Shown piece after piece: positions 10,581-22,215 of a stretch of 64,000 nucleotides of DNA. The position numbers and the translations under genes are program-made. Below the pieces are notes generated by a model that was not told the origin of the DNA, made no database searches, and worked only from the letters and a program-made list of their open reading frames with translations. The DNA is from Saturnia japonica. Taxonomy: Eukaryota; Arthropoda; Insecta; Lepidoptera; Saturniidae. The stretch covers positions 12,807,018 to 12,871,017 of the forward strand of contig CM065319.1 of the NCBI GenBank assembly GCA_033032175.1, in the 5' to 3' direction. Position 1 is the stretch's first letter. Every line of letters starts with the position of its first letter.

Positions 10581-13500
10581 GGCCTACAAACATGCAAAAA
10601 TATTATTTGAACTATATTTTTGAGAGTTAGAACTTCAGCGGATATTGCATTTCGTCAATGGGAAATTAATTACAATTATTAATATACATGCTCAATAAAT
10701 AAATGTCACATCCTGTATGCTTGAGAATGCTAATTGACTTTATATCTATATAAAAGCATGTAAATTGAAATAGATAATTAATTAAATGTTAAATACCAAT
10801 TGCCCTTTGATGCTATTTAAAACACTTGGTTCTCGTTCTGCGTATAAACTAAGTGTTTCCTTCAGTTAAGAGACAAAAAATTAAAATTTCTTAAATATTA
10901 TTTAAAATTATCTCAAATGGATACATTTTATATCTAAATTATTTTTCAATGGTATATCGTTACAATTGAATTATATTCTAAGTTTTACTCCGATTTCCTT
11001 TCCGTCGGTAAAAAGTTTAAATACTAAAGACATCAACGCGCTCATAAACAAATTTTCATGAAACATCCATAATGGTGTATATATTTTATAAAAACCTATA
11101 ATGTATACAATTACATTTGTGATGATGAATAGTTTTAATAAATATAATTTTTTTTTATTGAACTAAACTGAACACGTAGTTACTTGAACTAAATACACGA
11201 AGCCAAAGTTCATACATGTTTAAAACTCTTTTGAAGTTGTCGGTATTATTGTGAATTATATCATTTTTAAATTTGTAATCGTGAACCTTTGTGAAACTTA
11301 AACATAAAACTTGGTGTATAGATTAAATAATATATTTTTTATACATACATAAGTATACGAATAGTAAATAAATAGTAAAGGAATATCATAGATTTTCCGA
11401 TTAAATAAATATCTGGTTTAATTAACTTCAACGTTAAACAAAGTATTACATAGGCCGAAAATTAATCAGCAATTAATATAAAAATTTCAAATAAGTATAG
11501 ATATAAAACAATCATAATATTTAAGCATATATTACCGGTAACCCATAGACACCAGTAAACTGAGGCTTTATGGTTTTCTCATACAATACTATAATCCATA
11601 TAGTTAAATACTTACGGTCATCTAATTCTTCTTCATAATCGGAGAAACACCTCTCTTCCTTCAAAGTTTCTGGCTGTTGGTAAAATCTCTCTGTTTTTAT
11701 GTACATTTTAAGGTACATCACATATAACTGTCAATTACAAACTTCACACAGTTCATGTGGTAAACACAATAAACGAAAATGCTTCGGAAATTATCAAAAG
11801 AAGCTAACAATGTCACTAATAAACTCAACTGTTCACTTATTCGTTTATATATAATGGTTTCATTATATGTAACACGAAGCCGGTAACTAAATAGTTCAAA
11901 TGACACAGTACTAAAGTTCACGAGTCAACAAACACCCCTATTCTGTACCTGACGACATTGGAATGACGCTAATGATCGAGTTATATTCGACAAATGACCG
12001 GTACGTAAATACACGTGGGGAACGCGCGATCGGACTGAGGCGCGCGCTCGCACTGCCCCGACACTGGGCGGTTATCGGACCTTTGACAAAAAAAAAACGC
12101 ACAGGTAAAAAACCTGGCGTGCAACGGTGAACCGATTTTTGTGTTTGGTACACGTGGTGTTTTGCGATATTTTTTCTGCAATATGTAATATATCCGCATT
12201 GGTTATTTAGATATAAATTTACTATTTCTATATTATACAAGTAAAACTATAATTGCAACATATTATCTAGTTTTATGATATCTATTAAGTATTCTTTTGT
12301 TATAAATACTTCAGTAGACATATTTCGATAAAAATTATATACCTTTTTATATTCAAACAAATTATTCGAACATTTATTTTAATTTAAATTGTGTTACTAT
12401 AGGCTGAAAATGAAGAAATACATCATAGTGAAACGGGTACTGTCGAAATATTTTGACTTAGTACCGCCATATAGCGGGAAACTATAGAAATTCTTGATAT
12501 TAGAAAATGCTAATCGAGGGCATAATCTAGAATGTAGATGCACTGAACGTTGATTGACAGAAACACAAAAACCAATGAATAGAGTAAATCGTTTAATCTC
12601 TTTTCAATCTCATTCAAGCCCATTATTTTCCAAATCAAGCGTAGCTTGTACTCTGGTAACCAAACTGCAGATATTATGTAATCCATATTGAAAAAATTGA
12701 GAATAATAATTGTATTTGTTAATTTATTCTTTTTATACTAGCAACTTTCTCTCTGGTAAGGAAAAAGTGACCTTTGGTTTTCTGTTTGTTCTAAGCTTAA
12801 ATATAAATAAGTATAGTTATGAAAGTGAATTTTATTATAAATATAAACAAGAGGATACGTTTAATCCTAACAATTCATACATTATATACATATTTTCAAT
12901 ATCTGGATATAGAAATGAGAATAAAGGCAGAAACATAGTTTCAACACCCGACGCGACGCGTGCTCATTTGTCTATCTCAGTTTATAGCATACTTCTGTCC
13001 TTTTCTCTCTATCTTGGGTCGCGTCGAGTATTAAAAGTATGTTTCCACCTTAATGCTCATCACTCCAGAGTTCTTTCAAAGAGTTGTTATTACTAACTTT
13101 GTTGCGGTTGTATATTATCGCGAATTATAATATAATCAATCGTATATCAATAAAATTTTCGTTCAAAATACAACAAAAAAAAAAAATTACGAGTGCGTAA
13201 AGTGAATAGACATACTATATGTATTTTATAATATTATTCATTGAAAGTGAATTCGGGATTGTTTTGCACAAAAACATATCACGAACAAATATAGCTTTAG
13301 AAATATAACCTATTAAATAACTTATAACATTAAATTTATTTAATAATATACCGTCCTTTTACAAGCAACTGTACTTTTTCACAATTTTATGTGTGTTGCT
13401 TAATGTAGTCAGCAAGATAAAATTATAACTTTATTTACAATACAAAAAGGCTTTAAATGGCTATCAATTATAATAAAAATCGTAAATTAGCGAAACTTAT

Positions 13501-16409
13501 CTACTTTATTTAGGTAATAAGGTTGAAATTTTATTTCAATGTTCGTTTCTTATAAATAATGCATGGGATTGTTGCTACTGTATTACTGAAGATATAGTCT
13601 AGGAGCTACAATTTACACTGCTTACTTTATGAATTATTATTATTTTATGTTGTTACTAACAACGATAATATTAAGGTACTTTATTTCATTTGCGAGATAG
13701 GTGGCAACTTACTGCTTTTAAAGTAGTTGCATATGATACGAATCATGATTTAAGGCATTGTCTAAAAAGCGGTTTAAAAATTAAACAGCAACTATAAGTA
13801 GTTTTCTCCCAAAATTGAAAGTAAAACTAAAACTCTAAAACAAGTAGAACCAATGTTGAAGTCCCCATAATAAATGTTAATGCTGCAATTATGTGTCATA
13901 TTTTTCAACATTTATTATATAAGTATTTGTTTCTATTGAGCTTTTTTCTTTATGCGATGAACTAGTAAATAGGCATGTAGTTCCTTTGATGTTATTTAAA
14001 CTGAAACTATTATAGCTATAACTTCAAAAACAACTGCAGCCATAACTGAGACTAGTTAATAATGTAATAGATCACTACTCTTGAGGACTGTGTTGGAACG
14101 CCTCGTGAATGAGTGCATGTTGCCAACTACGAGCAGAGCGAGCAAAGCTGCATTGCAACAAAAATAAGAATGGACGTCAAAAATATTGAAAAGTTTTAGT
14201 TTAAACAGATTTTTTAAATAATAACCAGCCCCGGTCTTACGATTTTCTCAAACTGTAGCAAAACTTAACATTGACGCTTTTTTCCCCGCAATAATTTGAG
14301 ATTTCTAGATATCACAGGAATTCTCGTAACACAGCCATCACACGTACTACGTACGCGTTTAAAAAGCGAAAATCAAATAGTACAACTTGTTCTAAATTCT
14401 ACAACGCTGTTTTTTAACATAATTTGTCGTCCTCTGAATTTCGCCTGGGGCAGTTACCCCAGTTTGTTTCCCTTTCAAGCTTTAGGACTATGTTATACTA
14501 TTTAGTGTGCTGACGTTCACAATGTACTATGGTAACACTGCACTATAAAATAAATTGAAGATAAATAATATAATACATAAAACCTTTGCTTTGAATAAAT
14601 TGCAACATATTTTTGAGATCAACAATAATATGAAAAAATATTAGGATTATATTATTAACCTTACTACCAACTCTCGTACTATAGTGAATGGAGTATAATT
14701 TGGTAAAAATTGTGTATAAGATGCGTGGGCGCATTGGAGCATTCTACAAGTTGACACGGATTTTATTGTTCTTTTGACTTTTTATGGTTATAATAGTTCA
14801 ACGTTCAAATGTTAATTTAATGAAGTCAAGTATATATTATTAAAGCTGGGGATATATTATTCAAAACACAACACTGACTGGAATGTTATACAAACTGAAT
14901 CATATTAGGAGCAATTTGTTTTTATGTAATTTATTATTATAATCTTTTATATTTCGTGCTGGAGTTGGAAAACATTAGTTGGAGGTCGGAAGGTTTTAAT
15001 CCTACATTGAAATATGTACAAAATCTACTTCTGTGGTGGATGGATGACTTTAGTACCGTTTCTTAGGCTATCAACGTTACCGAATGGTAAACGGTGCTCG
15101 TGTTTTCTATGGTGACCAACCCAACAGAACATAAGTCGACTTCTTGGTGGTATGTATCTCAAATGTATCTATTAATGAAGTCATGTTTAGTTATGCATAG
15201 TTTTTGGGTAAGAAAATAAAAACTAAATGAGATATTGTCACTTTAAAAAGTCACTCACATTTCCAAAAAAAACGCTATGTGCGTGTAGCTAAGAGGTAGG
15301 CAGATTTATTAAGGCGTCACTTTAACTAACTGCAGACCCCTTGTAAACTTTAACTTCATGAACTATCGAATAAATTTTTTTTTACATTTTCGGTAAAAAT
15401 TTTAAACGAATTAATTTTTCAAACAAAAACATTAACTATAACTTTTTATAGCATTATGTTTTCTAAGTATTTCAAATTTAGTTTTCATAAATATCGATTT
15501 AAACTTATTTAACATATTTTAACAGATGCTAATCTAACAAGCCGGTGTGAGTGTAGCGTAAATCAATTCGAAAATTTTGGAATACCTACTCGAAGATATT
15601 GTTGTTGTAGAAAGTTTGACATTTTTGCTAAAAAAAATTATAAATGATGTGGTCTTTTAACAACCCAGAAAACTATATGTATGTATAGAATGAGGAATGT
15701 CTACGTTTTTATTAAAAAAAATTGTTTTTGAACTGGTTTAATTTCATTATATGTTTTTTTTTGGATAATATTTTAATATGAGTTTTTAAAGAACTATTAC
15801 TTTTTGTCGCTCCACTGATATATAAAAACACTCTAAGAATTAATATTTTTTTTTTTAATTATACAAAAACAAATTCAAGTATGATATTAATCTAATTGTG
15901 AAATCTTGTATTCCAACGGCTCTCGAATAAGCAACAATTATGACGACCCGCTGTCACTTCTCTACTTCTCCATTCATTAGTTAATTTAGTATGCATATAT
16001 TATGTTTATATTCAATTTATAATACTAAACAGTAACTTTATGTATTTGATTATATTGTTTGAAAATCTGAAATGTAGCACTTTTCTTCGCAGTGTGTTAT
16101 ATTAATAACAAGCTTCACTTGTAAATATCTTATCGAAGGACAAATACGTTGAATTTACAGCTTATTTCACTCTTTTTAAAGGGAATGCAGGTTGTATCTA
16201 GAACAATATTTTATTATATTTTTCGTTGATCTCTACTATAAGCTTATAACCCTGTCTTGGGGATCTCTGTTAAGTTAGACAATAATTATTTTCGGGCATA
16301 TTTGTGTGTTATTGCGCTTTTTTATGTACGTGTTTGTGTTTTATATTTTTTAAATAAATCCTCATTATTATCTATACTTATATTAAAATGCTCTAGAGAT
16401 TGTTTATTT
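10581..16409. other. Long AT-rich stretch without supported genes
   Basis: This 5.8-kb block is the emptiest part of the window. Open frames at 11521-11721, 11718-11921, 11938-12240, 12710-13096 (128 aa, the longest) and 14296-14505 are rich in F, I, Y, N, K and S as expected of random AT-rich frames, and none shows a domain or motif. GC-richer patches lie at about 12005-12075 and 14090-14160. No repeat shared with the rest of the window was recognised. Confidence 0.5.
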
Positions 16410-16580
16410 GAACGCGCTAATCTATGGAACTACTCGTCATATAAGAATTTTTTTTTTTCATATTATAGCCTATTTATTGAGGAAGGTCATAGGTGATATA
16501 ACTTCATACTATGACTTTAAAGAGCGGTGCAGTAACCATGAACGTTAAGCAATCACCTGTAGGTAAGTAGGAAAAATGAT
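16410..16580 (+). repeat. Dispersed repeat 'family D' copy
   Basis: Begins TTTGAACGCGCTAATCTATGG then AACTACTCGTCA, followed by a T run, AGCCTATTTATTGAGGAAGG, TCATAGGTGATATAAC, AAGAGCGGTGCAGTAACC and ATGAACGTTAAGCA. It matches 36610-36810 block by block. The 79-aa frame at 16257-16496 overlaps it and is spurious. Confidence 0.65.
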
Positions 16581-17189
16581 TGGTTACATAGGTGCGCTGA
16601 CGGTGGAGAGTTAGTGATATAAATTTAACACTGATGAATCCGTGGAGGCAATGATTTTATTTTGTGCCTAGCAAAGCGTCTGTAACCTTACTTAATATCA
16701 CAGTATTTTTTACTCTCTTGTATAAGGAAAGATGAAGAAAATGACCGAATTTACACGCTCATTAAAATATAAAGAGGCATTTTCAAATTTATTTATATCA
16801 TGCAATAATAAGAGGTATAAAAGCTTATTATAATACTTGTATGAAATTAAATACGAGTTAACTGGTTTCTTTATATTCTTAAACTGTAACAATAGCTTCA
16901 AACGTGGTTAGCACATAGCAGTCAATTGTGTGCGAGCGCGCAAGTGATTAGCATTGAGAAGGTCGACCCGGGTGCGTAGGCTAGGCGTGCCGAGGAATGT
17001 CGAATGGACACCGTGACATTTCGATTTCCTTATCTGGTTTCAAGATGAAAAAGTATCACCACGAAACTCAATATAATATACATATAGGTACGTACTTTTA
17101 CATATATGTATAATATGTTGAAGTAGATCACTTCGAATGCAGATCTTTTGTTTTAGCGAGTTTATATCATTCATTATGACTTTTTAGTT
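16581..17189. other. Non-coding stretch with GC-rich patch at 16920-17040
   Basis: No gene is supported. The GC-rich patch contains CGAGCGCGCAAG and TCGACCCGGGTGCG and ends with TTATCTGG; it differs in base composition from the flanks but carries no recognised repeat or coding signal. Confidence 0.4.
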
Positions 17190-17760
17190 TTTACCCGGCT
17201 ACGGCAAAAAGGAAGGGTTTTGTTTTTAGGAGTCTATGTATATTTCCTAAGTTTCCTCGTAGCGCCTAAAACACTCATCCGATTTTAATGAATGAGGTGT
17301 CAATCAATTCGTTATTATAGCCCGGGTGTTATAGGTAACATTTTATACAAATAAAATCAATATGACGGTCATATTACATCCATTAAAAAGTGGGAGTGTC
17401 TGAAATTTTCTTTTTGTTAGTATATCGGATGTCAAATGAAAAAGGTGATAATTTCTGAGATAATAAATAAAAATATAGCACAATATTAAATATGAATAAA
17501 ATATACTAAGCGATAAAGAAAATAATTCGGATTAGAGGTTTTGGAACTTTTTCATAATTTTTTTTTGTTTCTTTTCCGTACTTTAAATACAGTTTCTTAA
17601 ACATTTTTTGATGTAATATTATGCAAAATGACGATTTTTTTTTAATTTGAAATTTATGTTACGAACGTTCACATGAAAACCAAGGCGTCTTTTAAGGTGC
17701 CTCACGGAAAATGCATACGGGATATCAGTTGTATTTACTCCGATTAGCCGTGGAGACACT
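17190..17760 (+). repeat. Degenerate dispersed repeat 'family K'
   Basis: Includes the block ATCGGATGTCAAATGAAAAA followed by GGTGATAATTTCTGAG and AATAAATAAAAATA, which resembles 29510-29730 (GTCATCAAATGAAAGGG, TTACTGAGAAAAAT). The left part has ACCCGGCTACGGCAAAAAG and CACTCATCCGATTTTAATGA. This looks like an old, diverged repeat; the boundaries are loose. Confidence 0.35.
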
Positions 17761-17900
17761 TAAGAAAGTACAGTTTTATGAAATACCTAGTGCCTACAAT
17801 TTTAAAAATAATTCAAGTGAGGTTTTCCAAAGAGGTAGACTCTTAGATCACAGGGTTATGTAAGAGGATTTTAAAGGGTCGTCAATATGCATGTTATACT

Positions 17901-17990
17901 TCTGGAGATGCGAGCGTCCATAGGCTGCGGTAATCGCTTACTATCCAGCGGGACCGCAGGTTTGTTTGCCAATATCGTGGTATAAAAAAT
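17901..17990 (+). repeat. 'Family B' 3'-end fragment
   Basis: Blocks GCGTCCATAGGCTGCGGTAA, TCGCTTACTATCCAGCGG, GGTTTGTTTGCCAATATCG and TGGTATAAAAAAT match the 3' third of family B (39340-39427 and 46560-46636). The rest is missing. Confidence 0.65.
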
Positions 17991-18954
17991 AAGTAGACCT
18001 ATTTTACAAAACCTTTTACCGTTTTTGGAAATTTTATAGCTTTCTATTATTCAAGCAAAATTTATTGATATTCAATACTTTTTCGTCAAACTATAGAATT
18101 TGTGTACAGTATTGTTATTAAAAAATACTATATCGAGCTTTGAGAGTCATTTTCATCCTTGCGTATATTTATTACACTTACCTAATATCGTCGGTCGTAT
18201 AAATATAATGGCGGCAGTTTTTAATTTTTTTAGGGTTGATTTTTCAATTGTCAGATATCTTTATTTGAAGAATAACTTGAAAGTTTTGACGGATAATGTA
18301 CCTGTTAAAATTTAAAAATTCTTTCTCGATTAAACTTATCTGTCGATTAAAACATCGACCCTATAAAGAAAGCAAAATGCGAGATCCATAACCGTAAAAT
18401 AGCACGAAGGTTTGTTTACCTGCAACAAAAAATATTATTAATAAGTATATTTGTAATTTGTTTCAGAAGAAATAAATGAATAATATATATTTCAGTTTAC
18501 ATATAGTTATGAAGGTATAATTTATAACCCAATTATCGAAGTGAAAGTTAAAGATTATGACAGGCATCTGTGACTATAAGGATTATGTTAATGCCTCCCT
18601 ACATTTTGAACTGATTTGAGAACAGTCCATTAGCGAGGAGATAAGTAAAGGTCATTTCTGGCCGAAACGTCCGGTCAACGCTCGCCAACCTTTCGGCGTT
18701 TATCCAAAAGTGCTTCCGTAATTACTCTGAGGACTTAAATTACCGGGCCGTAAGTGCGGCTGCGGTTTCGCAATCTCTTTTTATCGATGTTATATAATAT
18801 TGGTTTTATATTTATAATTTCTTTATTTGAACTGGTTTATTTTATTGAATTTATTTTAGAAACATTATTAATTTAACTGCAGTATTTATTGCTGCAAGTC
18901 GTGCTATATTATAAATACAAGATTTTATAGTTTTATAGACTTGTTTTTTTTTTA
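17991..18954. other. Non-coding AT-rich DNA with GC-rich patch 18655-18780
   Basis: A 71-aa frame at 18100-18315 has no recognisable motif. The GC-rich patch includes GGCCGAAACGTCCGGTCAAC and ACCGGGCCGTAAGTGCGGCT and stands out from its surroundings, but no repeat partner was found in this window. Confidence 0.4.
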
Positions 18955-19080
18955 ATTTTGGCTTTCTGCCTATGTAGGCAGTTTTACCAATGTCAAATGT
19001 GACAAACACACTTTATAGGATTTAATTGCCAAATGTTCCTTGTACTGAAGAAAATAACCAGTGAGAATAATCCATAAAAA
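18955..19080 (+). repeat. Dispersed repeat 'family I', best copy
   Basis: Reads a T run, GGCTTTCTGCCTATGTAGGC, AGTTTTACCAATGTCAAATG, TGACAAACACACTTTATAGG and TTTAATTGCCAAATGTTCC. It matches 2228-2345 and 1-72. Downstream DNA is A/T-rich and not shared. Confidence 0.6.
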
Positions 19081-20699
19081 GGAGACACTAACAGAATATA
19101 AACAGTCACAAATTTATACATAATACCTGATAATTATGGGAACTGCAGGGATAATATAAAACTACGTATGTTAAAATTATAAATAAAAAGTTAAACTATA
19201 ATCTATATAGACACGAACAAAGGACACATTGCAATTTTATATTATTACGATAAATAAAGGCACCAAATATTTTAATAAAAATAGAATACACATAATATAT
19301 AAGTAATGTATTGACATTGATACTAGTAGGACGAGGAATATTACAAGGAAGATCATATAAGGAACAAGATAGTTTGAAAGAATTAAAAAAATATGTGATC
19401 CACGGATCCTTCGAATCAATCCCTTAAAATTGTTTTATTGAATTAATTTTAGTTAATCTTGTATTACTTGACGTTACGATACGCTCGATTCGTAATGGTC
19501 TAATATGTATAGTGTTTTGTTTTTAAAGATTTCAAGTACGTGTAAAGGATAAATGTTTTATTTTCTGTATAAGGTGTTCAAAATTGACAGACTTTGTAAA
19601 GTGAATTGAATTTTCCCTTTAAAAAATACTGTTTAATTTTCGAAATATATGTATAAAGAAAATAGTTTTTATTACAATAACTTAGTTTAAAATATTATAA
19701 CAATTTCGTGATCGCTGTTAAATATATCATAAATGTTTGAAATTTAATAGGTAAAAGAATAATTACATAAATTATTTATAATACGTTAGACTTGCTTCCT
19801 TATTGTGATACTTCTATTAACGTTTTACAATATCTAGCGTATTCGATTATATCCCAGGCACGCCTCCGCTGGCTTCATCATTATAGGAAGGTTCGAACAT
19901 GGGAATCTAATTATTAATTAATAGAATATTTACATATTCGGTACGCGCCAATCTAAAAGCTTTAAATTTTTTTAAACTTAGACTTTATGAGGAAAAAAGA
20001 GTTTAATTTTTTTTTTTCTTTCCAATATTTTCTTCTAACTACCTCCGTTTAGGTGGTCCATATAGTGACAGTAACTAAGTACTATGTAGGTTTTTGTATA
20101 ATATTACACTCCTACTAATTGTCTTAGATCATTACAAGTATAAATGATTCAGTAGAATATTTAAAACTTTCTAAATGTGTATTAACATACAAAATATTGC
20201 GACGTGAATAATATAAAAAACTAACGATCTCCACAAAAAAGGACAAAATGCAAAAATCATACTAATCTGTGTAAATAAATATAAAATGCTTGTTTACAAC
20301 ATTTATCAATGAAATCAGTGCGTAGGTGCAACGGTCGAAAGTAAGCGTGGGATTCCGCAAACAAGACAGCGTTACCGCACGGGTCATTTCAGATTATACT
20401 GTACGTATCCAGTTTTATCTATTTGGTTATAAAATGTTGATGGGTGACCATAATAGTCTATGCGAATTTCAAATTTATTCATATTACTTCATAAACATCC
20501 GCATGAATATCGCCCACACATTTTACAGAAAAGAAAGAACTTATATTTTTAAACGCACTCTTAATAAATAGGAGATGATTTATTCTTGAGCACATTTAAT
20601 CACACAAAAAAAATCCGGCAGATTATTACATTGCTGGTGCTACCAACGCATATTATAAAAATAACTTTGTAAATATTTCTATTCGTAATGATTCAAAAG
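19081..20699. other. AT-rich DNA, nothing recognised
   Basis: Frames at 19237-19419 and 20326-20571 have random-like composition. A GC-richer patch is at about 19855-19885. No repeat or gene signal found. Confidence 0.45.
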
Positions 20700-20998
20700 A
20701 AGGCTAACAACAAAAAAATTGCCACGTGCGTTTCGTGCCACGCACAGTATAGGATTCCGTAGTCGCCCATCACAATATAGTGAGGGGGCTTAAAGTAATT
20801 AGGTAATTATTGGAATTTGGACGAAATTTCTTCTCCAAGTACGTTTTATAAATTGATTGATTATTACTCGTTAACGTTAATTGTATACCCGTATCAAATT
20901 ACAGCTTTCTAGTACTAGGAATCTCTGAGCTAAGCCACGGACAGATAGATGGCCATAGCGAAACTATAAGGGTTCCTTGTTGACTTCGGAACCCTAAT
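20700..20998 (+). repeat. Degenerate dispersed repeat, possible 'family K' relative
   Basis: The right end carries AAGGGTTCC, TTGTTGACTTCGGAACCC and a TAATAAA end, an arrangement I recall from repeats common in lepidopteran DNA; the left part has GCCACGTGCGTTTCGTGCCA. GGGTTCC and GGAACCC form a short inverted pair at 20969-20975 and 20988-20994. Assignment rests partly on recollection. Confidence 0.35.
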
Positions 20999-21163
20999 AA
21001 AATATGATACTGAATTACGTGGACGTAAAAAGGCTAAAAATTCCTTCTAAAATGTTAATACTCCAAAAAATCTACGAGTCTGGAACGTATTGTATTTACC
21101 TAGTACAAATATAAAACTCAAAAATTGGGTAGCATATTTAATACTGATTTTTAGGTGGGTATC

Positions 21164-21607
21164 TAAGAAGCCTCACTGACGAACAGTTTGCCGGCAGATA
21201 TTAGCCTGTCAGTTTATCGTAATAGATCACAAACTTAAAGTTTCTTATAAAGTTTTGGACTGACAGCTTAAGCGAACTGCGAGTGCGTGACCCTCGGCGA
21301 CACGAGTCTTAGTTGACAGGTATCGGCCGTATAGTCCGTAACTTCAAGGCCGAATTAAACACTCACACGCAGTTCCCGGTACACTGTGTGAACTGACGAT
21401 CTGCTGCAGTGTTGAACTGCCGACTGCCGATTATTGCCTACGGGCAGCCGCCTGCTAGTGCATGCACATAGACAGTTAACAGAGTCAATATTCGACAATT
21501 GGCGGCAGGCTAGAATCGCTTAATGAGTCGACTATACTGACCTTGGACGGAAGGCCGACGGTTCAGACGAAATACTACAGGTAAACTGTAAGTCAGTGAG
21601 GCTCTTT
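21164..21607. mobile_element. MITE-like element, ~35-bp terminal inverted repeats
   Basis: The left end (21164-21198) contains AGCCTCACTGAC, then ACAGTTTGCC; the right end reads, on the minus strand, AGCCTCACTGAC, then ACAGTTTACC. The arms are about 28 of 35 identical. The 444-bp unit is GC-richer than its flanks and full of short CTGACAG/CAGTT motifs in both orientations, so it could fold extensively. It has no open frame of 60 aa. Structure fits a non-autonomous DNA transposon. No clear target-site duplication is seen. Confidence 0.65.
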
Positions 21608-22149
21608 AATATGTAAGGTATGAAAAAATAACTAACTAGAGATTAATAACAATACTTCAAAGATAAGTTGTTGATTTAAAACAAAACTAATTAAATCTAA
21701 GTATGGGGTTTTTCATAATCTTTTCCTTAGACTTAATTTTTTTTGTTAATATAAATAATTCACTTAAATAGTGTTGACCAGTCGAAAGAGATTTGCGCCC
21801 ACGCAGGACACAGGCGTGTCCATTTAGACATGGTCCGACGCGAACATTACTTCCTTCTCAGATATTAACGTAGCGGTAATAGTATTCAATTAATGAAATA
21901 TCAAAGAATCAAAGAAATACAAGGAATGAATGGTGTAGAAAATCTTAAAGATGAAAGAATGGCAAAAGAGATGTAATATGTATTATAAAAAGTGGAGGTA
22001 GAAGCCAGGGCCTAGCGAGACTGATATACGAGAATATCAATGGAAAACAAACTAACATTTTCTCGAAAAAAGCTTTGCAAAGATAACAATTTTTACTAAC
22101 TTATTTTAAGAAGCATACGCTTAGTTTTAATAATTGTAACAGAAATTAT
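21608..22149. other. AT-rich DNA, nothing recognised
   Basis: Contains an A/G-rich tract at about 21890-21975 (repeated AAAGAAT/GAATGG words). No gene or shared repeat is seen. Confidence 0.4.
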
Positions 22150-22215
22150 AACATAACATACCATCACGCCTGTATTCCCGAAGGGTTAGGCAGAGGTGTA
22201 CTAAAGTACTAAATT
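22150..22215 (-). repeat. SINE 3'-end fragment (same type as 3145-3225)
   Basis: The plus strand reads AACATAACATACCATCACGC, then CTGTATTCCCGAAGGGTTAG and GCAGAGGTGTACTAAAG. In the minus orientation this is the 3' end and simple tail of the SINE seen at 52655-52885; the 5' part is absent. Confidence 0.6.

Noticed and set aside
11938..12240. 100-aa minus-strand frame over a GC-richer patch
   Set aside because: No domain or start context; a second frame overlaps it on the same strand in another phase.
12710..13096. 128-aa open frame on the plus strand
   Set aside because: Composition is dominated by Y, S, I, F, N and L as in random AT-rich frames. No motif, no start context and no neighbouring coding signal.
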